DNA of 64,000 nt from Phreatobacter sp. (GCF_027532945.1 NZ_JAPZTZ010000006.1:1-64000); one strand, 5' to 3'; shown: positions 39,455 through 51,504, counted from the first letter of the stretch. The notes: generated by a model from the sequence alone, not told the origin. Program-made: numbers and translations.

Positions 39455-39573
39455 ACCTCTCCCCGGCGGGGAGAGGTCGGCCGAAGGCCGGGAGAGGGGG
39501 CTCTTGGTCCTTGCGAAAGCTCCCCCTCTCCCGCCTCGCTGCGCTCGTCGACCTCTCCCCGCCGGGGAGAGGT
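39455..39573. repeat. Intergenic palindromic repeat element
   Basis: Two 23-bp units, ACCTCTCCCCGGCGGGGAGAGGT type (39455-39477 and 39551-39573), are each near-perfect palindromes and are reverse complements of each other. Between them lie a GGGAGAGGGGG stretch and a CCCCCTCTCCC stretch that can also pair, giving one long stem of about 119 bp. Such mosaic palindromes are common between genes of Hyphomicrobiales. It may stabilise transcripts or terminate the cytochrome mRNA. Confidence 0.7.
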
Positions 39574-39639
39574 GCGGGCTGCGCCCTTCATGCCCCCCGT
39601 GGAGCCGCTGCGGTCCTGCGTGAAGCCCTGTCGGTCCCC

Positions 39640-39673
39640 AAAAGCAGAAGGCCCGGCGCGGTGGCCGGGCCTT
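39640..39673 (-). terminator. Intrinsic terminator of the glutaryl-CoA dehydrogenase gene
   Basis: Read on the minus strand, AAGGCCCGGC (complement of 39664-39673) pairs with GCCGGGCCTT (complement of 39648-39657), followed a few bases later by TTTT (39643-39640). It lies 25 bases after the stop codon at 39698. Confidence 0.7.
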
Positions 39674-39697
39674 CCCAATCCGTCCGTCGAACGGCGA

Positions 39698-40915
<1,218 letters not shown>

Positions 40916-40985
40916 GGCAATGATCCTCGAAAGAATGATGCCGATGTCTTAGGGCAGGAACCCTGCATCGCCAAGCGGTGGATGG

Positions 40986-42215
40986 TCATAGGCCTCCTGC
41001 CGTCGCGGCGGGGGCGGGCAGGGCGACGAGCCGTGCCAGCGGCGAGGCGAGGCAGGCGAGGGCTGAAGCCGCGAAGGCGATGGCCACGAGGCCGAGCGCC
41101 GCATCGAGCCCGAAGGCCTGCGCCGTGGCACCGCCGGCCAGCGCACCAAGCGGCCTGACGCCGTAGATCGCCACCTGGATCGTCGCGGTGACGCGTCCCA
41201 TCAGCTCGGGCGGCGTGACGATCTGCCGGACGGTAAGCTGCATGACCAGCCAGAGGATCGGGCCGAAGCCGATCAGCGCGAAGGCAAGGCCCGCAAGGCC
41301 GATGCCGCCGAAGGTCGGAGCTACGAGGATGGCGATCGCCGCCAGCGCCGAGACGCAGGGGCCGAAGACCAACAGCACCCGCGGCTGCAGCTTCGCGAGC
41401 AGGGCCGGGGCGGCGAGCGCGCCGGCAATCATGCCGAGGCCGGCAAAACCCTGGGCGAGGCCGGCGCCGGCCGCATCGGTGCCGAGCCGCGAAAGGGCGA
41501 AGGGCACGAAGACCGCGAGCAGGGCGATGAAGGCGAAGTTCCAGAACACGGCGCAGAGCGCGATGGCCCGCAGCAGCGGCTGCCGGATGACGAAGCGGGT
41601 GCCCTCGGCAATGGCGGTGAGCACCGGCGGGCGCGCCGCGGGCGGCGCGTCGGCGGGGCGCAGGCCCGTGCCGAGCACCAGCGCGCCAAGGGCCAGCACC
41701 GCGGCGAGCGGATAGGCGGCGGCAGGCGAGAGCCACGTCGCAAGCAGGCCGACCAGAACCGGGGCCGCGGCGGTCGCCAGCGCCCGTGCAAGCTCGATCC
41801 GCGCATTGGCGACCGGCAGGCCCGCCGCCGGGACCATGCGCGGGACGAGGCCGACCTGCACCAGCACGAAGGTCACGGTGCCCGCCGAGGCGACGAAGAC
41901 CGCCGCCGCCAGAAGCCATGGCAAGGCCAGTTCCGCCGCCGCGATGGCCGCCGCCATGCCGGCGAGGCCGAGCGCCAGGGCGATACGGATGACGCGCTTT
42001 GCCGGCAGGCGGTCCACCACCACGCCGGCGGGAAGCGAGACGATGAGCCAGGCCGCCGTCTGGGCGGCGACAAGCAGGCCGACCAGCGCCGGACCAGCGC
42101 CGAGCAGCAGCACGGCGGTGACGGGGAGAGCGGCCAGCGCAATCTGGTCGGCGGCCTGGACCAGGGCGGCCGTGGCGAAGAGGCGGGGGAAGGCCGAGGG
42201 CGGGCGAGGGGTCAT
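40986..42215 (-). CDS. Major facilitator superfamily transporter
   Basis: This 409-residue polytopic membrane protein has about twelve hydrophobic segments and the MFS loop motif VVDRLPAKRVIRIALALG after the second segment. The pattern resembles the MFS_3-type (enterobactin exporter EntS-like) exporters. The substrate is unknown. It lies between gcdH and the dipeptide ABC operon on the same strand, with gaps on both sides, so it is probably its own unit. Confidence 0.88.
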   Translation of the reverse strand: MTPRPPSAFPRLFATAALVQAADQIALAALPVTAVLLLGAGPALVGLLVAAQTAAWLIVSLPAGVVVDRLPAKRVIRIALALGLAGMAAAIAAAELALPWLLAAAVFVASAGTVTFVLVQVGLVPRMVPAAGLPVANARIELARALATAAAPVLVGLLATWLSPAAAYPLAAVLALGALVLGTGLRPADAPPAARPPVLTAIAEGTRFVIRQPLLRAIALCAVFWNFAFIALLAVFVPFALSRLGTDAAGAGLAQGFAGLGMIAGALAAPALLAKLQPRVLLVFGPCVSALAAIAILVAPTFGGIGLAGLAFALIGFGPILWLVMQLTVRQIVTPPELMGRVTATIQVAIYGVRPLGALAGGATAQAFGLDAALGLVAIAFAASALACLASPLARLVALPAPAATAGGL

Positions 42216-42297
42216 GGCGGGGCTCCTGTCCCGCAGACCCTGTCAGCGCGGAAGCCGCGCCGACACCCGATCCCTGCACCCGTTTTCTGCGCGGCCC

Positions 42298-43914
42298 TCA
42301 GGCGACGCGCGCGAACTGGAAGTTCCGTCCCGGCGCCGCCTCGAACAGCGAGCGCGTATAGGCGTGCTGCGGATTGGCGAAGACCTCGGCCGTGCGCCCG
42401 TGCTCCACCACCACGCCGTTCTGCATCACCGCGATCCGGTCGCAGATCTGCGCAGCGACGCGCAGGTCGTGGGTGATGAACAGCACGGCGAGGTCGAACT
42501 TCTTCCGGACGTCGTCGAGGAGGTCGAGCACCTGCGCCTGCACCGACACGTCGAGGGCGGAGACTGCCTCGTCGGCGATGAGGATCTCCGGCTCCATGGC
42601 AAGCGCCCGGGCGATGCAGATGCGCTGGCGCTGGCCGCCCGAGAACTGGTGCGGATAGCGGTCGAGCGCATCCGGCGACAGGCCGACGAGCTTCATCAGG
42701 TCGCGCGCCTTGGCGACGGCATCGGCCTCGGACATGCCGAAATTCATCGGCCCCTCGATGATCGAGGCTCCGACCGACCGGCGCGGGTTCAGCGAGCGAT
42801 AGGGGTCCTGGAAGACGATCTGGCAGTGCTTGCGATGGGGCCGGAGCTGCCGCTCCGGCAGCTTGGCAATGTCCATATTGCCCACGACGATGCCGCCCGA
42901 GGTCGGCTCGATGAGCCTGGCGATGCAGCGGGCCACCGTCGACTTGCCCGAGCCGCTCTCGCCGACGATGCCCAGCGTCTCGCCGCGACGGACGCGGATC
43001 TCGACATCGGCAGCGGCGCGCACCTCGCGCTTCTTCTGGAAGAAGCCGCCGCCGCCATAGACCTTGCAGAGCTTCACCGTCTCCAGGGCGACCTCGCCGG
43101 TGCGATCCTCGCGCTGCGGCGGGGTGAGCGTCGGCACGGCGTTGATGAGCATCTTGGTGTAGGGGTGCTGCGGGTTGGTCAGCACCTCCGTCGCCGTGCC
43201 GGTCTCGACCACGTGGCCCTTCTGCATGACGACGACGCGGTGGGCGATCTCGGCCACCACGCCGAAATCGTGGGTGATGAACAGCACGCCGGTGCCGCGG
43301 CGCTCCTGCATCTCGGCAACGAGCTTGAGGATCTGCGCCTGGGTCGTCACGTCGAGTGCGGTCGTCGGCTCGTCGGCGATGAGCAGGGCCGGGTCGAGCA
43401 CCAGCGCCTGGGCGATCATGATGCGCTGGCGCTGGCCGCCGGAGAGCTGGTGCGGATAGGCGTCGTACATCTTGATGGGATCCGGCAGGCGCACCGATTC
43501 CATGACCGCGATCACCTTCTCCTTCCGCTCGGTGGCGGGAAGGTCGGTGTGGATGCGCAGCACCTCGTCGATCTGTTCGCCGCAGGTGACGACCGGGTTC
43601 AGCGCCGTCATCGGCTCCTGGAAGATCATCGACATGCGCGTGCCGCGCAGGTCGCGCAGCCGGTTGGCGCTCGCCTTCAGAACGTTCTCGCCCTCCAGCA
43701 GGATCTCGCCGCCGGCAACCGTGAGCTGGCCCTTCGGCAGGAGCCCCATCACCGCATGGGAGGACACCGACTTGCCGGAGCCGGACTCGCCGACGACGCA
43801 GACGATCTCGCCGGGATTGACGGTGAGCGAGACGTTCTCGACTGCGAACTTGCGGTCAGCGCCCTTGGGCAGCTGGACCGTGAGATTGCGGATCTCGAGG
43901 ATGGGGCCGGTCAT
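42298..43914 (-). CDS. Fused dipeptide-type ABC transporter ATP-binding protein (DppD-DppF-like)
   Basis: The 538-residue protein carries two complete ABC domains. Each has a Walker A GESGSGKS (residues 42-49 and near 320), a signature SGGQRQRI and a Walker B ending in ADEP or ADEA. The oligopeptide-family C-terminal extensions (ending PHPYT- or PQHAYTRSL-like stretches) follow each. It supplies both ATPases of the peptide importer in one chain. The start overlaps the DppC-like stop by four bases. Confidence 0.92.
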   Translation of the reverse strand: MTGPILEIRNLTVQLPKGADRKFAVENVSLTVNPGEIVCVVGESGSGKSVSSHAVMGLLPKGQLTVAGGEILLEGENVLKASANRLRDLRGTRMSMIFQEPMTALNPVVTCGEQIDEVLRIHTDLPATERKEKVIAVMESVRLPDPIKMYDAYPHQLSGGQRQRIMIAQALVLDPALLIADEPTTALDVTTQAQILKLVAEMQERRGTGVLFITHDFGVVAEIAHRVVVMQKGHVVETGTATEVLTNPQHPYTKMLINAVPTLTPPQREDRTGEVALETVKLCKVYGGGGFFQKKREVRAAADVEIRVRRGETLGIVGESGSGKSTVARCIARLIEPTSGGIVVGNMDIAKLPERQLRPHRKHCQIVFQDPYRSLNPRRSVGASIIEGPMNFGMSEADAVAKARDLMKLVGLSPDALDRYPHQFSGGQRQRICIARALAMEPEILIADEAVSALDVSVQAQVLDLLDDVRKKFDLAVLFITHDLRVAAQICDRIAVMQNGVVVEHGRTAEVFANPQHAYTRSLFEAAPGRNFQFARVA

Positions 43915-44839
43915 CCGCGCTTCTCCATTTTCGGATCGAGCGTGTCGCGCAGCCCGTCGCCGAGCATGTTCACGGCGAGCACCGTGAGGGCGAGGAAGAT
44001 GCCCGGATAGAGGATGTTGTGGGGGAAGATGCGGAAGAGCTGGCGGCCCTCCGCCATGATGTTCCCCCAGGTCGGCACATCCGGCGGGATGCCGATGCCG
44101 AGGAAGGACAGGATGGCTTCCACCAGGATCGCCGAGGCGCAGATGAAGGTGCCCTGGACGATCAGCGGGGCCACCGTGTTCGGCAGGATGTGGCGGATGA
44201 TGAGCTTCAGGGTCGGCGTGCCGGCCGTGACGGCGGCCTCCACGTAGGGCTCCTCGCGCACCGACAGCACGACGGATCGGACGAGGCGCACGACGCGCGG
44301 CACCTCCGGCACGACGATGGCGATGATGACGGAGGCCAGTCCCGCCCGCGACAGCGATACCACTGCGATGGCGAGCAGGATGGCGGGGATCGCCATGAGC
44401 CCGTCCATGATCCGCATGATGATGCTGTCGAGCCAGCGGAAATAGCCGGCCGCCATGCCGATCACCAGGCCGATGCTGACCGAGAGGATGGCGACGGAAA
44501 TGCCGATGAAGATGGAGACGCGGGCGCCGTAGACGACGCGGGAGAAGACGTCACGGCCGAGCGTGTCCGTGCCCATGTAATGGGTGACCGTAGCGCGCGT
44601 GCCGTCGTCCATCCGCATGGTGCTGGTTGCCATCGGCACGCGGTTGCGGGCGCCGGGATTGATGGCGGTCGGGTCGGAGGTGGCGATGAGCGGCGCGATG
44701 AGGCCGATGCAGACCATCACCAGCACGATGGCGACGCCGACCACGACATTGGGGCTGCGCAGCAGCTTGCGCCAGACCGTCGGCTTGGCGGGCAGCGGGA
44801 CCGCGGTTTCCGCCACGGGCGAGGAAGAGGCTGGGGCGG

Positions 44840-44843
<4 letters not shown>
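43911..44843 (-). CDS. ABC transporter permease, DppC-like
   Basis: The 310-residue inner-membrane permease has an N-terminal segment at about 33-55 and the BPD_transp_1 domain with the EAA-type loop ([26 protein letters not shown]). The family [19 protein letters not shown] motif comes before it. It pairs with the upstream DppB-like permease. Four-base overlaps on both sides indicate one operon. Confidence 0.93.
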
Positions 44844-45781
<938 letters not shown>

Positions 45782-45847
45782 GATGGAAAAGGCCTGTGGC
45801 AATGAGGAGACGGCGGCCGGACTGCCCGGCCGCCGGTCGTCACATGC

Positions 45848-47452
45848 TCACGCGCCGCGGCCCTTTTCGATGTTCCAGAACACCGGGGCGGGCGCTTCCA
45901 GCCAGCCCGAGATGTTCGACCGGTGGGCGCCCGGCTGGTACCACTGACCCAGATGGATATGGGTCGGGGCCTCGGCGACGCGGCGCTGCACCGCCTCGGC
46001 GATCTGCTTCTGCTCGGCTTCCGAGCCGGCGCGGGCAAAGCGGGCGCGCAGGGCCTCGATCTCCGGATCGTTCGGCCAGCCGAAGGCGGCACGGTCGCCC
46101 GAGGCGTTGAAGAAGCCGGCCATGACCGGGTTGAGGATGTCGGCGGCAACCCACGAGGTGAGCATGGCCGACCAGCCGCCCTGCGTCGGCGGATCGCGCT
46201 TCACGCGGCGGGCGACGACCGTCTGCCAGTCCATGGACTGCATGTCGACGACGAAGCCGGCGCGCTCGAAGAGCTGCTTGGCGACCGGGGCGAGGTTGGT
46301 GAGCACCTGCAGGTCGGTCGAGTGCAGCAGCACCACCGGCTCGCGGGCATAGCCGGCCTCCTGGAGGAGCTGGCGCGCCTTGGCGAAGTTGCTCTCGAGC
46401 TTGTCCTCCATGCCGGCCAGCGTCTCAAGCGGCGAGCCGCAGACGAACATGGCCTTGCAGACCTTGTAGTACTCGGGATCGCCGATCGTTGCCTTCAGGA
46501 AGTCCTCCTGGTTGAGCGCGTAGAGCGCCGCCTGGCGGATCTTCGGATTGTTGAACGGCGCCGTCGTGTGATTGAAGCGCAGCGTGTACTGGTTGCCGAG
46601 CACGTTCCAGTTGTGCAGCTTGACGTTGCGGTCGGCCTTCAGCAGCGGCAGCAGGTCATGGCTCGGCGCTTCGATCAGGTCGATTTCGCCGGCCTGCAGC
46701 GCGTTGATCGCCTGCTGCTGGTCGGTGATGACGCGCCACTCGACGCGGTCCACCTTGGCGACCTTGCCGCCGGCAAGGCCGGACGCCGGCTCGGAGCGCG
46801 GACGATAGCCCTGGAACTTGGCGTAGACGGCCCGGTCGCCCGGCCTCCACTCGTCACGCACGAACATGAAGGGACCGGAGCCGACGAACTCGGTGATCTG
46901 CGTCTGCGGATCGGTCTCGGCGACGCGCTTCGGCATCATGAAGGGCACGTTCGAGGACGGCTTGCCGAGGGCGAAGATGAGGAGGCCCGTCGCCTCTTTC
47001 AGCTTGATCTCGAAGGTCTTGGGGTCCTTCGCGTCCATCGAGGCGATGAAGCCCATCACCGTCTGGCCGAGTGGGTCGCGGGCGGCCCAGCGACGGATGG
47101 AGGGGATGATGTCGGCGGTGGTGACGGGCTGGTTGTCGTGCCACATCAGGCCGTCGCGCAGCGTGAACGTGTAGGTGAGCTTGTCGTCGCTCACCGTATA
47201 GCGGTCCACCATCTGCGGCTGGACCTGACCCTTCGAATCGAGCGCGAAGAGCGTGTCGTAGATCATGTAGCCGTGGTTGCGGACGATGTAGGCGGTCGTC
47301 CAGATCGGATCGATGATGCGCAGGTCGGAATGCATGACCACGCGCAGCACATTGGCGGCACCCTGCGCCGAGGCGCCCGAGGCCCCTGCCAGCGCGCCGG
47401 CTGCCGCGGCACCTGCCACGACGGTGCGGCGGGACATCTTGACGGATTTCAT
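45848..47452 (-). CDS. ABC transporter substrate-binding protein, family 5 (dipeptide/oligopeptide type)
   Basis: The 534-residue periplasmic binding protein has a twin-arginine-like signal ([17 protein letters not shown], cut after ASA). Family-5 features are LRVVMHSDLRIIDPIW, YMIYDTLFALDSKGQVQPQM and FTLRDGLMWHDNQPVTTADI. ATG 47452 is preceded by GGGGAGAG. It is first in the operon binding protein-DppB-DppC-DppDF. The ligand is unknown; an amidase gene upstream hints at peptides or amides. Confidence 0.92.
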   Translation of the reverse strand: MKSVKMSRRTVVAGAAAAGALAGASGASAQGAANVLRVVMHSDLRIIDPIWTTAYIVRNHGYMIYDTLFALDSKGQVQPQMVDRYTVSDDKLTYTFTLRDGLMWHDNQPVTTADIIPSIRRWAARDPLGQTVMGFIASMDAKDPKTFEIKLKEATGLLIFALGKPSSNVPFMMPKRVAETDPQTQITEFVGSGPFMFVRDEWRPGDRAVYAKFQGYRPRSEPASGLAGGKVAKVDRVEWRVITDQQQAINALQAGEIDLIEAPSHDLLPLLKADRNVKLHNWNVLGNQYTLRFNHTTAPFNNPKIRQAALYALNQEDFLKATIGDPEYYKVCKAMFVCGSPLETLAGMEDKLESNFAKARQLLQEAGYAREPVVLLHSTDLQVLTNLAPVAKQLFERAGFVVDMQSMDWQTVVARRVKRDPPTQGGWSAMLTSWVAADILNPVMAGFFNASGDRAAFGWPNDPEIEALRARFARAGSEAEQKQIAEAVQRRVAEAPTHIHLGQWYQPGAHRSNISGWLEAPAPVFWNIEKGRGA

Positions 47453-47600
47453 GATCACTCTCCCCTGGAACGACACGGCTGGACCTTGTGCAAGCCGATC
47501 CCTGACCGCACGGAGACCGGATGAGACGATGGTTGGTGAGAGGGTGTCAATCCCGTTGCGCAGGCAACAGTCGCGCAAAAACCGTGCAGACGTCTGATGT

Positions 47601-49040
47601 CTAGGCGGGCCGGTGCGGCATCGGGACGCGCGCCGGCGGGCGCTCGGATTCGAAGGCGCGCATGGCCTTGAGAACCGTCGCCTCCTGCCGCTTCCAGCCG
47701 ACGATCTGCAGGCCGATCGGCAACCCTTCCCCGTCGAGGCCGCAGGGCACCGTCCCGGCCGGCTGCTGCGTAACGTTGAACGGCGGCGTGTAGGGGCACC
47801 AGTCTGTCCACAGCGGCCCCCATGCGGACTGGCCGGCGAAGCCCGGCGGCGGCAGGTCGGCGCCGAGCGGAATGGCTCCCGTGGGCATGGTCGGCGTGAT
47901 CATCAGGTCGTAGCGCTCGAAGAAGCCGGCCATGGCGATGACCGCCTTCGTCCGGCGATAGAGCAGGGCGTCGATGAGGGCGGAGGCGGGGAACCGCGCG
48001 CCGGTCTCGGCGCAGGCGACGAGGCCGGGATCCATCTCGCGGCGCTGCTCCGGCGTGAAGGCCGAGAGGGCGAGCGCCGCGCCGGCGTTCCAGATGTCCC
48101 AGGCGATGGGGGCCGGGTCCTCCAGCGGCGGATCGACCTCCTCGACGATGGCCCCCATGGCGGCGAAGGTGGCGGCAGCCGCGGCGACCGCCCGCTCCAC
48201 CTGGGGGTCGAGCTTTGTCACGAAGCCGAGCCGCGGCGAATAGGCGATCCGGAGGCCGCGGACGCCGTCATTGATGCCGACGCCGTAATCCGGCGCCGGG
48301 GTGTTCCACGCCATCGGGTCGCGCTTGTCCGGGCCCGAGAGGATGGTCAGCAGGGCTGCGACCTCCCTGACGTCGCGGGCGATGGGGCCGAGATGGGCGA
48401 GTTCGCCCATGACCGAGATCGGATAGGCCGGCACCCGTCCATAGGTTGCCTTGATGCCGGAGACGCCGCAGAAGGCGGCGGGGATGCGGATGGAGCCGAG
48501 CCCGTCCGAGCCGAGATGGAACCGGCCGATGCCGAGCGCTGCCGCCACGGCGCCGCCCGAAGTCGAGCCGCCGGCCGTGCGATCAAGGTTCCAGGGGTTG
48601 CGGGTATGGCCGGTGAGCGGCGAGGTCGACAGGCCGATCCAGCCGAATTCCGGCATGGTCGTGGTGCCGAGAATGACAAGGCCCGCCTCCTTGCAGCGCG
48701 CGGTGACCGGCGCGTCGAAGGTGACGGGGGCGGGGGGTGCGACCTTCGAGCCCTTCATCGACGGCCAGCCGGCGACCGCCATATTGTCCTTGATCGTCAC
48801 GCCAACGCCGTCAAAGGGGCCAAGCGGCTCGCCCTTCGCCCAGCGCGCCTCCGATTCGCGCGCCCATCCGAGCGTCCGCTCGCGGTCGATCAGCGCGAAG
48901 GCATTGACGGTTGACTGGCTCGCCTCGGCCCGGTCCAGCGCGTCTTTCGCCGCCTCCACCGGCGACAGGCGCCGTTTCCTGAAAGCGTCCCCGAGCGCGA
49001 AGGCGTCGAGATCGGAGATGGCAGTGGCGTGGACGGTCAT
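47601..49040 (-). CDS. Amidase (amidase signature family)
   Basis: The 479-residue hydrolase has the Ser-cis-Ser-Lys triad spaced as in the family: K84 in VTIKDN, S159 in AGGSTSGG and nucleophile S183 in GLGSIRIPAAFCGVSG. It resembles GatA-like amidases, but no gatB or gatC is nearby, so a catabolic amide or carbamate hydrolase is more likely. It lies 149 bases upstream of the ABC binding protein on the same strand and may act on the imported substrate. Confidence 0.9.
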   Translation of the reverse strand: MTVHATAISDLDAFALGDAFRKRRLSPVEAAKDALDRAEASQSTVNAFALIDRERTLGWARESEARWAKGEPLGPFDGVGVTIKDNMAVAGWPSMKGSKVAPPAPVTFDAPVTARCKEAGLVILGTTTMPEFGWIGLSTSPLTGHTRNPWNLDRTAGGSTSGGAVAAALGIGRFHLGSDGLGSIRIPAAFCGVSGIKATYGRVPAYPISVMGELAHLGPIARDVREVAALLTILSGPDKRDPMAWNTPAPDYGVGINDGVRGLRIAYSPRLGFVTKLDPQVERAVAAAAATFAAMGAIVEEVDPPLEDPAPIAWDIWNAGAALALSAFTPEQRREMDPGLVACAETGARFPASALIDALLYRRTKAVIAMAGFFERYDLMITPTMPTGAIPLGADLPPPGFAGQSAWGPLWTDWCPYTPPFNVTQQPAGTVPCGLDGEGLPIGLQIVGWKRQEATVLKAMRAFESERPPARVPMPHRPA

Positions 49041-49118
49041 GGGAACTCCTGACCGGAGGCTGGCACGGTGTACTACCCCACGGTCAAGGGGGGCGTTCGC
49101 TTGAGCCCCATGCGTCCG

Positions 49119-49478
49119 TCAGACGTGACGGCGCCGGCGCCGTCCCTTGCGCGCCGCCTTGATGGCGGCGATCCGCTCCACGTCCTCAAGCTGGAGGTGG
49201 ACGCCGCGTTCGAGGATTTCCAGCGTGTATTCCTCATAGGTGAGGCCCAGCCGGTCGGCCTTCTCCATCCGGAACCGCATCACATCCGGCGAGACCTTTT
49301 TCCAGGCCTCTGCATGGGCGCGTTTCCAGTAGAGGAAGCGCTGGATGTCGCCCTTGCCCCAGGGTGGCGTGTGCTTCTCGTCCTCCAGCGGCGGTCCGCC
49401 ATTGTGGCGAGGGGAGGGGGCGCGAAGCGGGGCCGCCGCCGTCGATGGTCTGCTCCGCCGCTGCCGTTTCAGCCACAT
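49119..49478 (-). CDS. Conserved hypothetical protein with HNGGPPLEDE motif
   Basis: This 119-residue protein has a basic N-terminal stretch, then HNGGPPLEDEK.TPPWGKGDI, a WKRAHAEAW helix and a KADRLGLTYEEYTLEILERG helix, and a very basic C-terminus (KAARKGRRRRRHV). I recognise the pattern as a recurrent small Hyphomicrobiales protein of unknown function. The basic tail suggests nucleic-acid contact. ATG 49478 is chosen because GAGAGA lies just upstream and longer starts run into the divergent gene's leader. Confidence 0.65.
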   Translation of the reverse strand: MWLKRQRRSRPSTAAAPLRAPSPRHNGGPPLEDEKHTPPWGKGDIQRFLYWKRAHAEAWKKVSPDVMRFRMEKADRLGLTYEEYTLEILERGVHLQLEDVERIAAIKAARKGRRRRRHV

Positions 49479-49485
49479 GCCATTC

Positions 49486-49499
49486 TCTCTCAAGAGAGA
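49486..49499. promoter_or_regulatory. Palindrome over the leader of the HNGGPP gene
   Basis: TCTCTC-AA-GAGAGA is an inverted repeat with 6-bp arms, directly over the ribosome binding site of the leftward gene and inside the 111-base AT-richer divergent gap (49479-49589). It may be an operator or a translational hairpin. Confidence 0.3.
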
Positions 49500-49589
49500 T
49501 GATAAATCCATCATAATGGAATATTTGGCAAGGCCATGCTTGACCGGCAGCGCGTGGCGCGATCCAACCGGGAGATGGGAGGCGTCTGC

Positions 49590-50375
49590 ATGGCCAACGA
49601 CAACTGGGCGAGCCTTGCCCGCATCGGCATGTTCATCGTCGGCCGCGAGGTTGTGCCCGAGGCGGAGTGGTGGGCCATGGCGCCGCCGGGCGTGTCGATC
49701 CACGCCGCCCGCGTCACGGCCGGCACGCCATGGGCACCCTGGACCGCCGGCCGGTCAGGCGTGACGCTGTGCGACGATCTCCTCCGCGGCTGCCGGGATT
49801 TCGCCGCCATCGGCGTCGACGTCGCGGTGCTCGGCCATTCCTCCAGCAGCATCGTCGGCGGGGCGGGCTGGGACGAGGCGGCGATCGCAGCGCTCGGTGC
49901 GGCGCTGGGCAGCGCGGTGCGGCCGACGACCAATGGCGCCGATGTTCGCGCGGCGCTCGCCCATCTCGGCGTGAGCCGGCCCTTCCTGGTCATGCCCGCC
50001 TGGATGTCCGATGGCGTGCTCGCGGCCGCGGCGCGCTACCTTGAGGCCCATGGCACCCCGGCATCCGCCGTCTGGCGCTATCGGCCGCCCGCGCCCTGGG
50101 ATGCGTTGCCACCCGACGGGCTCTATCCCGCGGGGATGGCGACGGCGCAGGAGACCGAGCGTCTGATGACTCAGGTGCTCGACCATTGTCCCGCCTCCGC
50201 CGACGGCGTTCTCCTCGCCGGCACCGGATTTCGTTGTGTCGGGATTATCGACGCGCTGGAGAAGCGCCTCGCAAGGCCGGTGGTGACGGCCAACCAGGCG
50301 AGCCTCTGGAACGCCCTGCGCCTTGCCGGTGTCACGGCGCGGCGCGAGGGCTACGGGACCTTGCTCGCGGGGTGA
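49590..50375 (+). CDS. Asp/Glu racemase superfamily protein (arylmalonate decarboxylase/maleate isomerase-like)
   Basis: The 261-residue protein has the superfamily layout: IGMFIVGREVVPEAEWWAMAP at the start, an ADxAV-type GVDVAVLGHSSSSIVGG loop, and GTGFRCVGIIDALEKRLARP near the C-terminus. The second catalytic cysteine is present (C216), but the first, normally in a C-T/S-S loop, is replaced by serines (S84-S87). One-cysteine members such as arylmalonate decarboxylase are decarboxylases rather than racemases. ATG 49590 has GGGAGG upstream. The neighbours give no clear pathway. Confidence 0.78.
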   Translation: MANDNWASLARIGMFIVGREVVPEAEWWAMAPPGVSIHAARVTAGTPWAPWTAGRSGVTLCDDLLRGCRDFAAIGVDVAVLGHSSSSIVGGAGWDEAAIAALGAALGSAVRPTTNGADVRAALAHLGVSRPFLVMPAWMSDGVLAAAARYLEAHGTPASAVWRYRPPAPWDALPPDGLYPAGMATAQETERLMTQVLDHCPASADGVLLAGTGFRCVGIIDALEKRLARPVVTANQASLWNALRLAGVTARREGYGTLLAG

Positions 50376-50470
50376 GGCCTTCACGTGCCGCCCTCTGCAC
50401 GGCCTGCCGGGATGATCGCTCGCGCCACCCCGCGCGTAGATCCACCGCACGATATGGGAAGGGTATGCGC

Positions 50471-51406
50471 ATGACAGGACGATGGGCGGTGATCGGGGCA
50501 GGCATAGCGGGTCTTGCGGCCGCGCGGCGCCTCGTCGGCGCAGGGTGTGACGTCAGCGTCTTCGACAAGAGCCGCGGCGTTGGCGGCCGCATGGCGACGC
50601 GCCGCGCCGAGGGCCTGCAATTCGACCACGGCGCGCAGTTCTTCACCGCCCGCGGTGACGGCTTCGTCCGCGAGGTCGAGGCCCTGGTCGCCGATGGCGG
50701 TGCCGCCGCCTGGGGCGAGGTCGGCTATGTCGGCACGCCCGGCATGAGCGCCGTCGGCCGGGCCTTCTCCCGCGGGCTGTCCCTCGTGCCGAGCCGGACC
50801 GTCACGCGTCTCGACCGTGCCGCCGACGGCTGGCGCCTCGCCACCGCCGAGGGCGACGGGACGATGACCGAGGCCTTCGACGGCGTCGTCGTCGCCGTGC
50901 CGGCGCCGCAGGCCAAGCCGCTCCTCGCCTCCGCCGGCATCGACTGGTCGGGCATCAGCCGCGCCCGCTACGCCCCGTGCTGGGCGATGATGCTGGCCTT
51001 CGCCGGCATCGAGAACCCGATCGGCCTGTCGCTGAAGCCGACCGACGAGGCCATCGGCTGGATCGCCACCGATTCCTCCAAGCCCGGCAGGGCCGGCGGC
51101 GCCACGACCTATGTGGTCCATGCGACGCCCGCCTGGTCGCGCCAGCATCTCGAGCGAACCCCGGAGGAGGCGGCAGCCATGCTGCTCGCCCGCTTCCAGG
51201 TGCTGACCGGCCTGCAGGCGGCGCCGAGCTATCTCGCCGCCCATCGCTGGCGCTTTGCGCTGGTCGAGCAGACGGCCGGCGCGCCCTTCCTCTATGACGA
51301 GGCCCGTGCCATCGGCGCCTGCGGCGACTGGTGCCTCGGCGCGCGGGTGGAAGCCGCCTTCGACAGCGGCGACGGCCTTGGCGCCGCCATCGCCGGCCGG
51401 GCCTGA
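50471..51406 (+). CDS. FAD-dependent amine oxidoreductase, renalase-like
   Basis: The 311-residue protein has an N-terminal Rossmann FAD motif ([16 protein letters not shown]), then FDKSRGVGGRMATRR and FDHGAQFF, which mark the renalase-like/NAD(P)-binding Rossmann group of amine oxidases. A C-terminal CGDWCLGARVEAAFDSGDGLG block supplies the second FAD contact. The substrate is unknown. ATG 50471 is chosen for its distance to GGAAGGG; ATG 50465 is possible. Confidence 0.82.
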   Translation: MTGRWAVIGAGIAGLAAARRLVGAGCDVSVFDKSRGVGGRMATRRAEGLQFDHGAQFFTARGDGFVREVEALVADGGAAAWGEVGYVGTPGMSAVGRAFSRGLSLVPSRTVTRLDRAADGWRLATAEGDGTMTEAFDGVVVAVPAPQAKPLLASAGIDWSGISRARYAPCWAMMLAFAGIENPIGLSLKPTDEAIGWIATDSSKPGRAGGATTYVVHATPAWSRQHLERTPEEAAAMLLARFQVLTGLQAAPSYLAAHRWRFALVEQTAGAPFLYDEARAIGACGDWCLGARVEAAFDSGDGLGAAIAGRA

Positions 51407-51504
51407 CCGGCGCGGGCAAGGCAGGGCGGCTCTGCCATCCCTGCACTTTTCCTCTCGTCGCCGCCGGGCATGATGCGGGTCCTCCGATTGCCAGGACCAA
51501 CATC

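Noticed and set aside
47601-49040. GatA subunit of tRNA amidotransferase
   Set aside because: The triad spacing matches the whole amidase family, but there is no gatB or gatC nearby and the gene sits by a peptide ABC operon.
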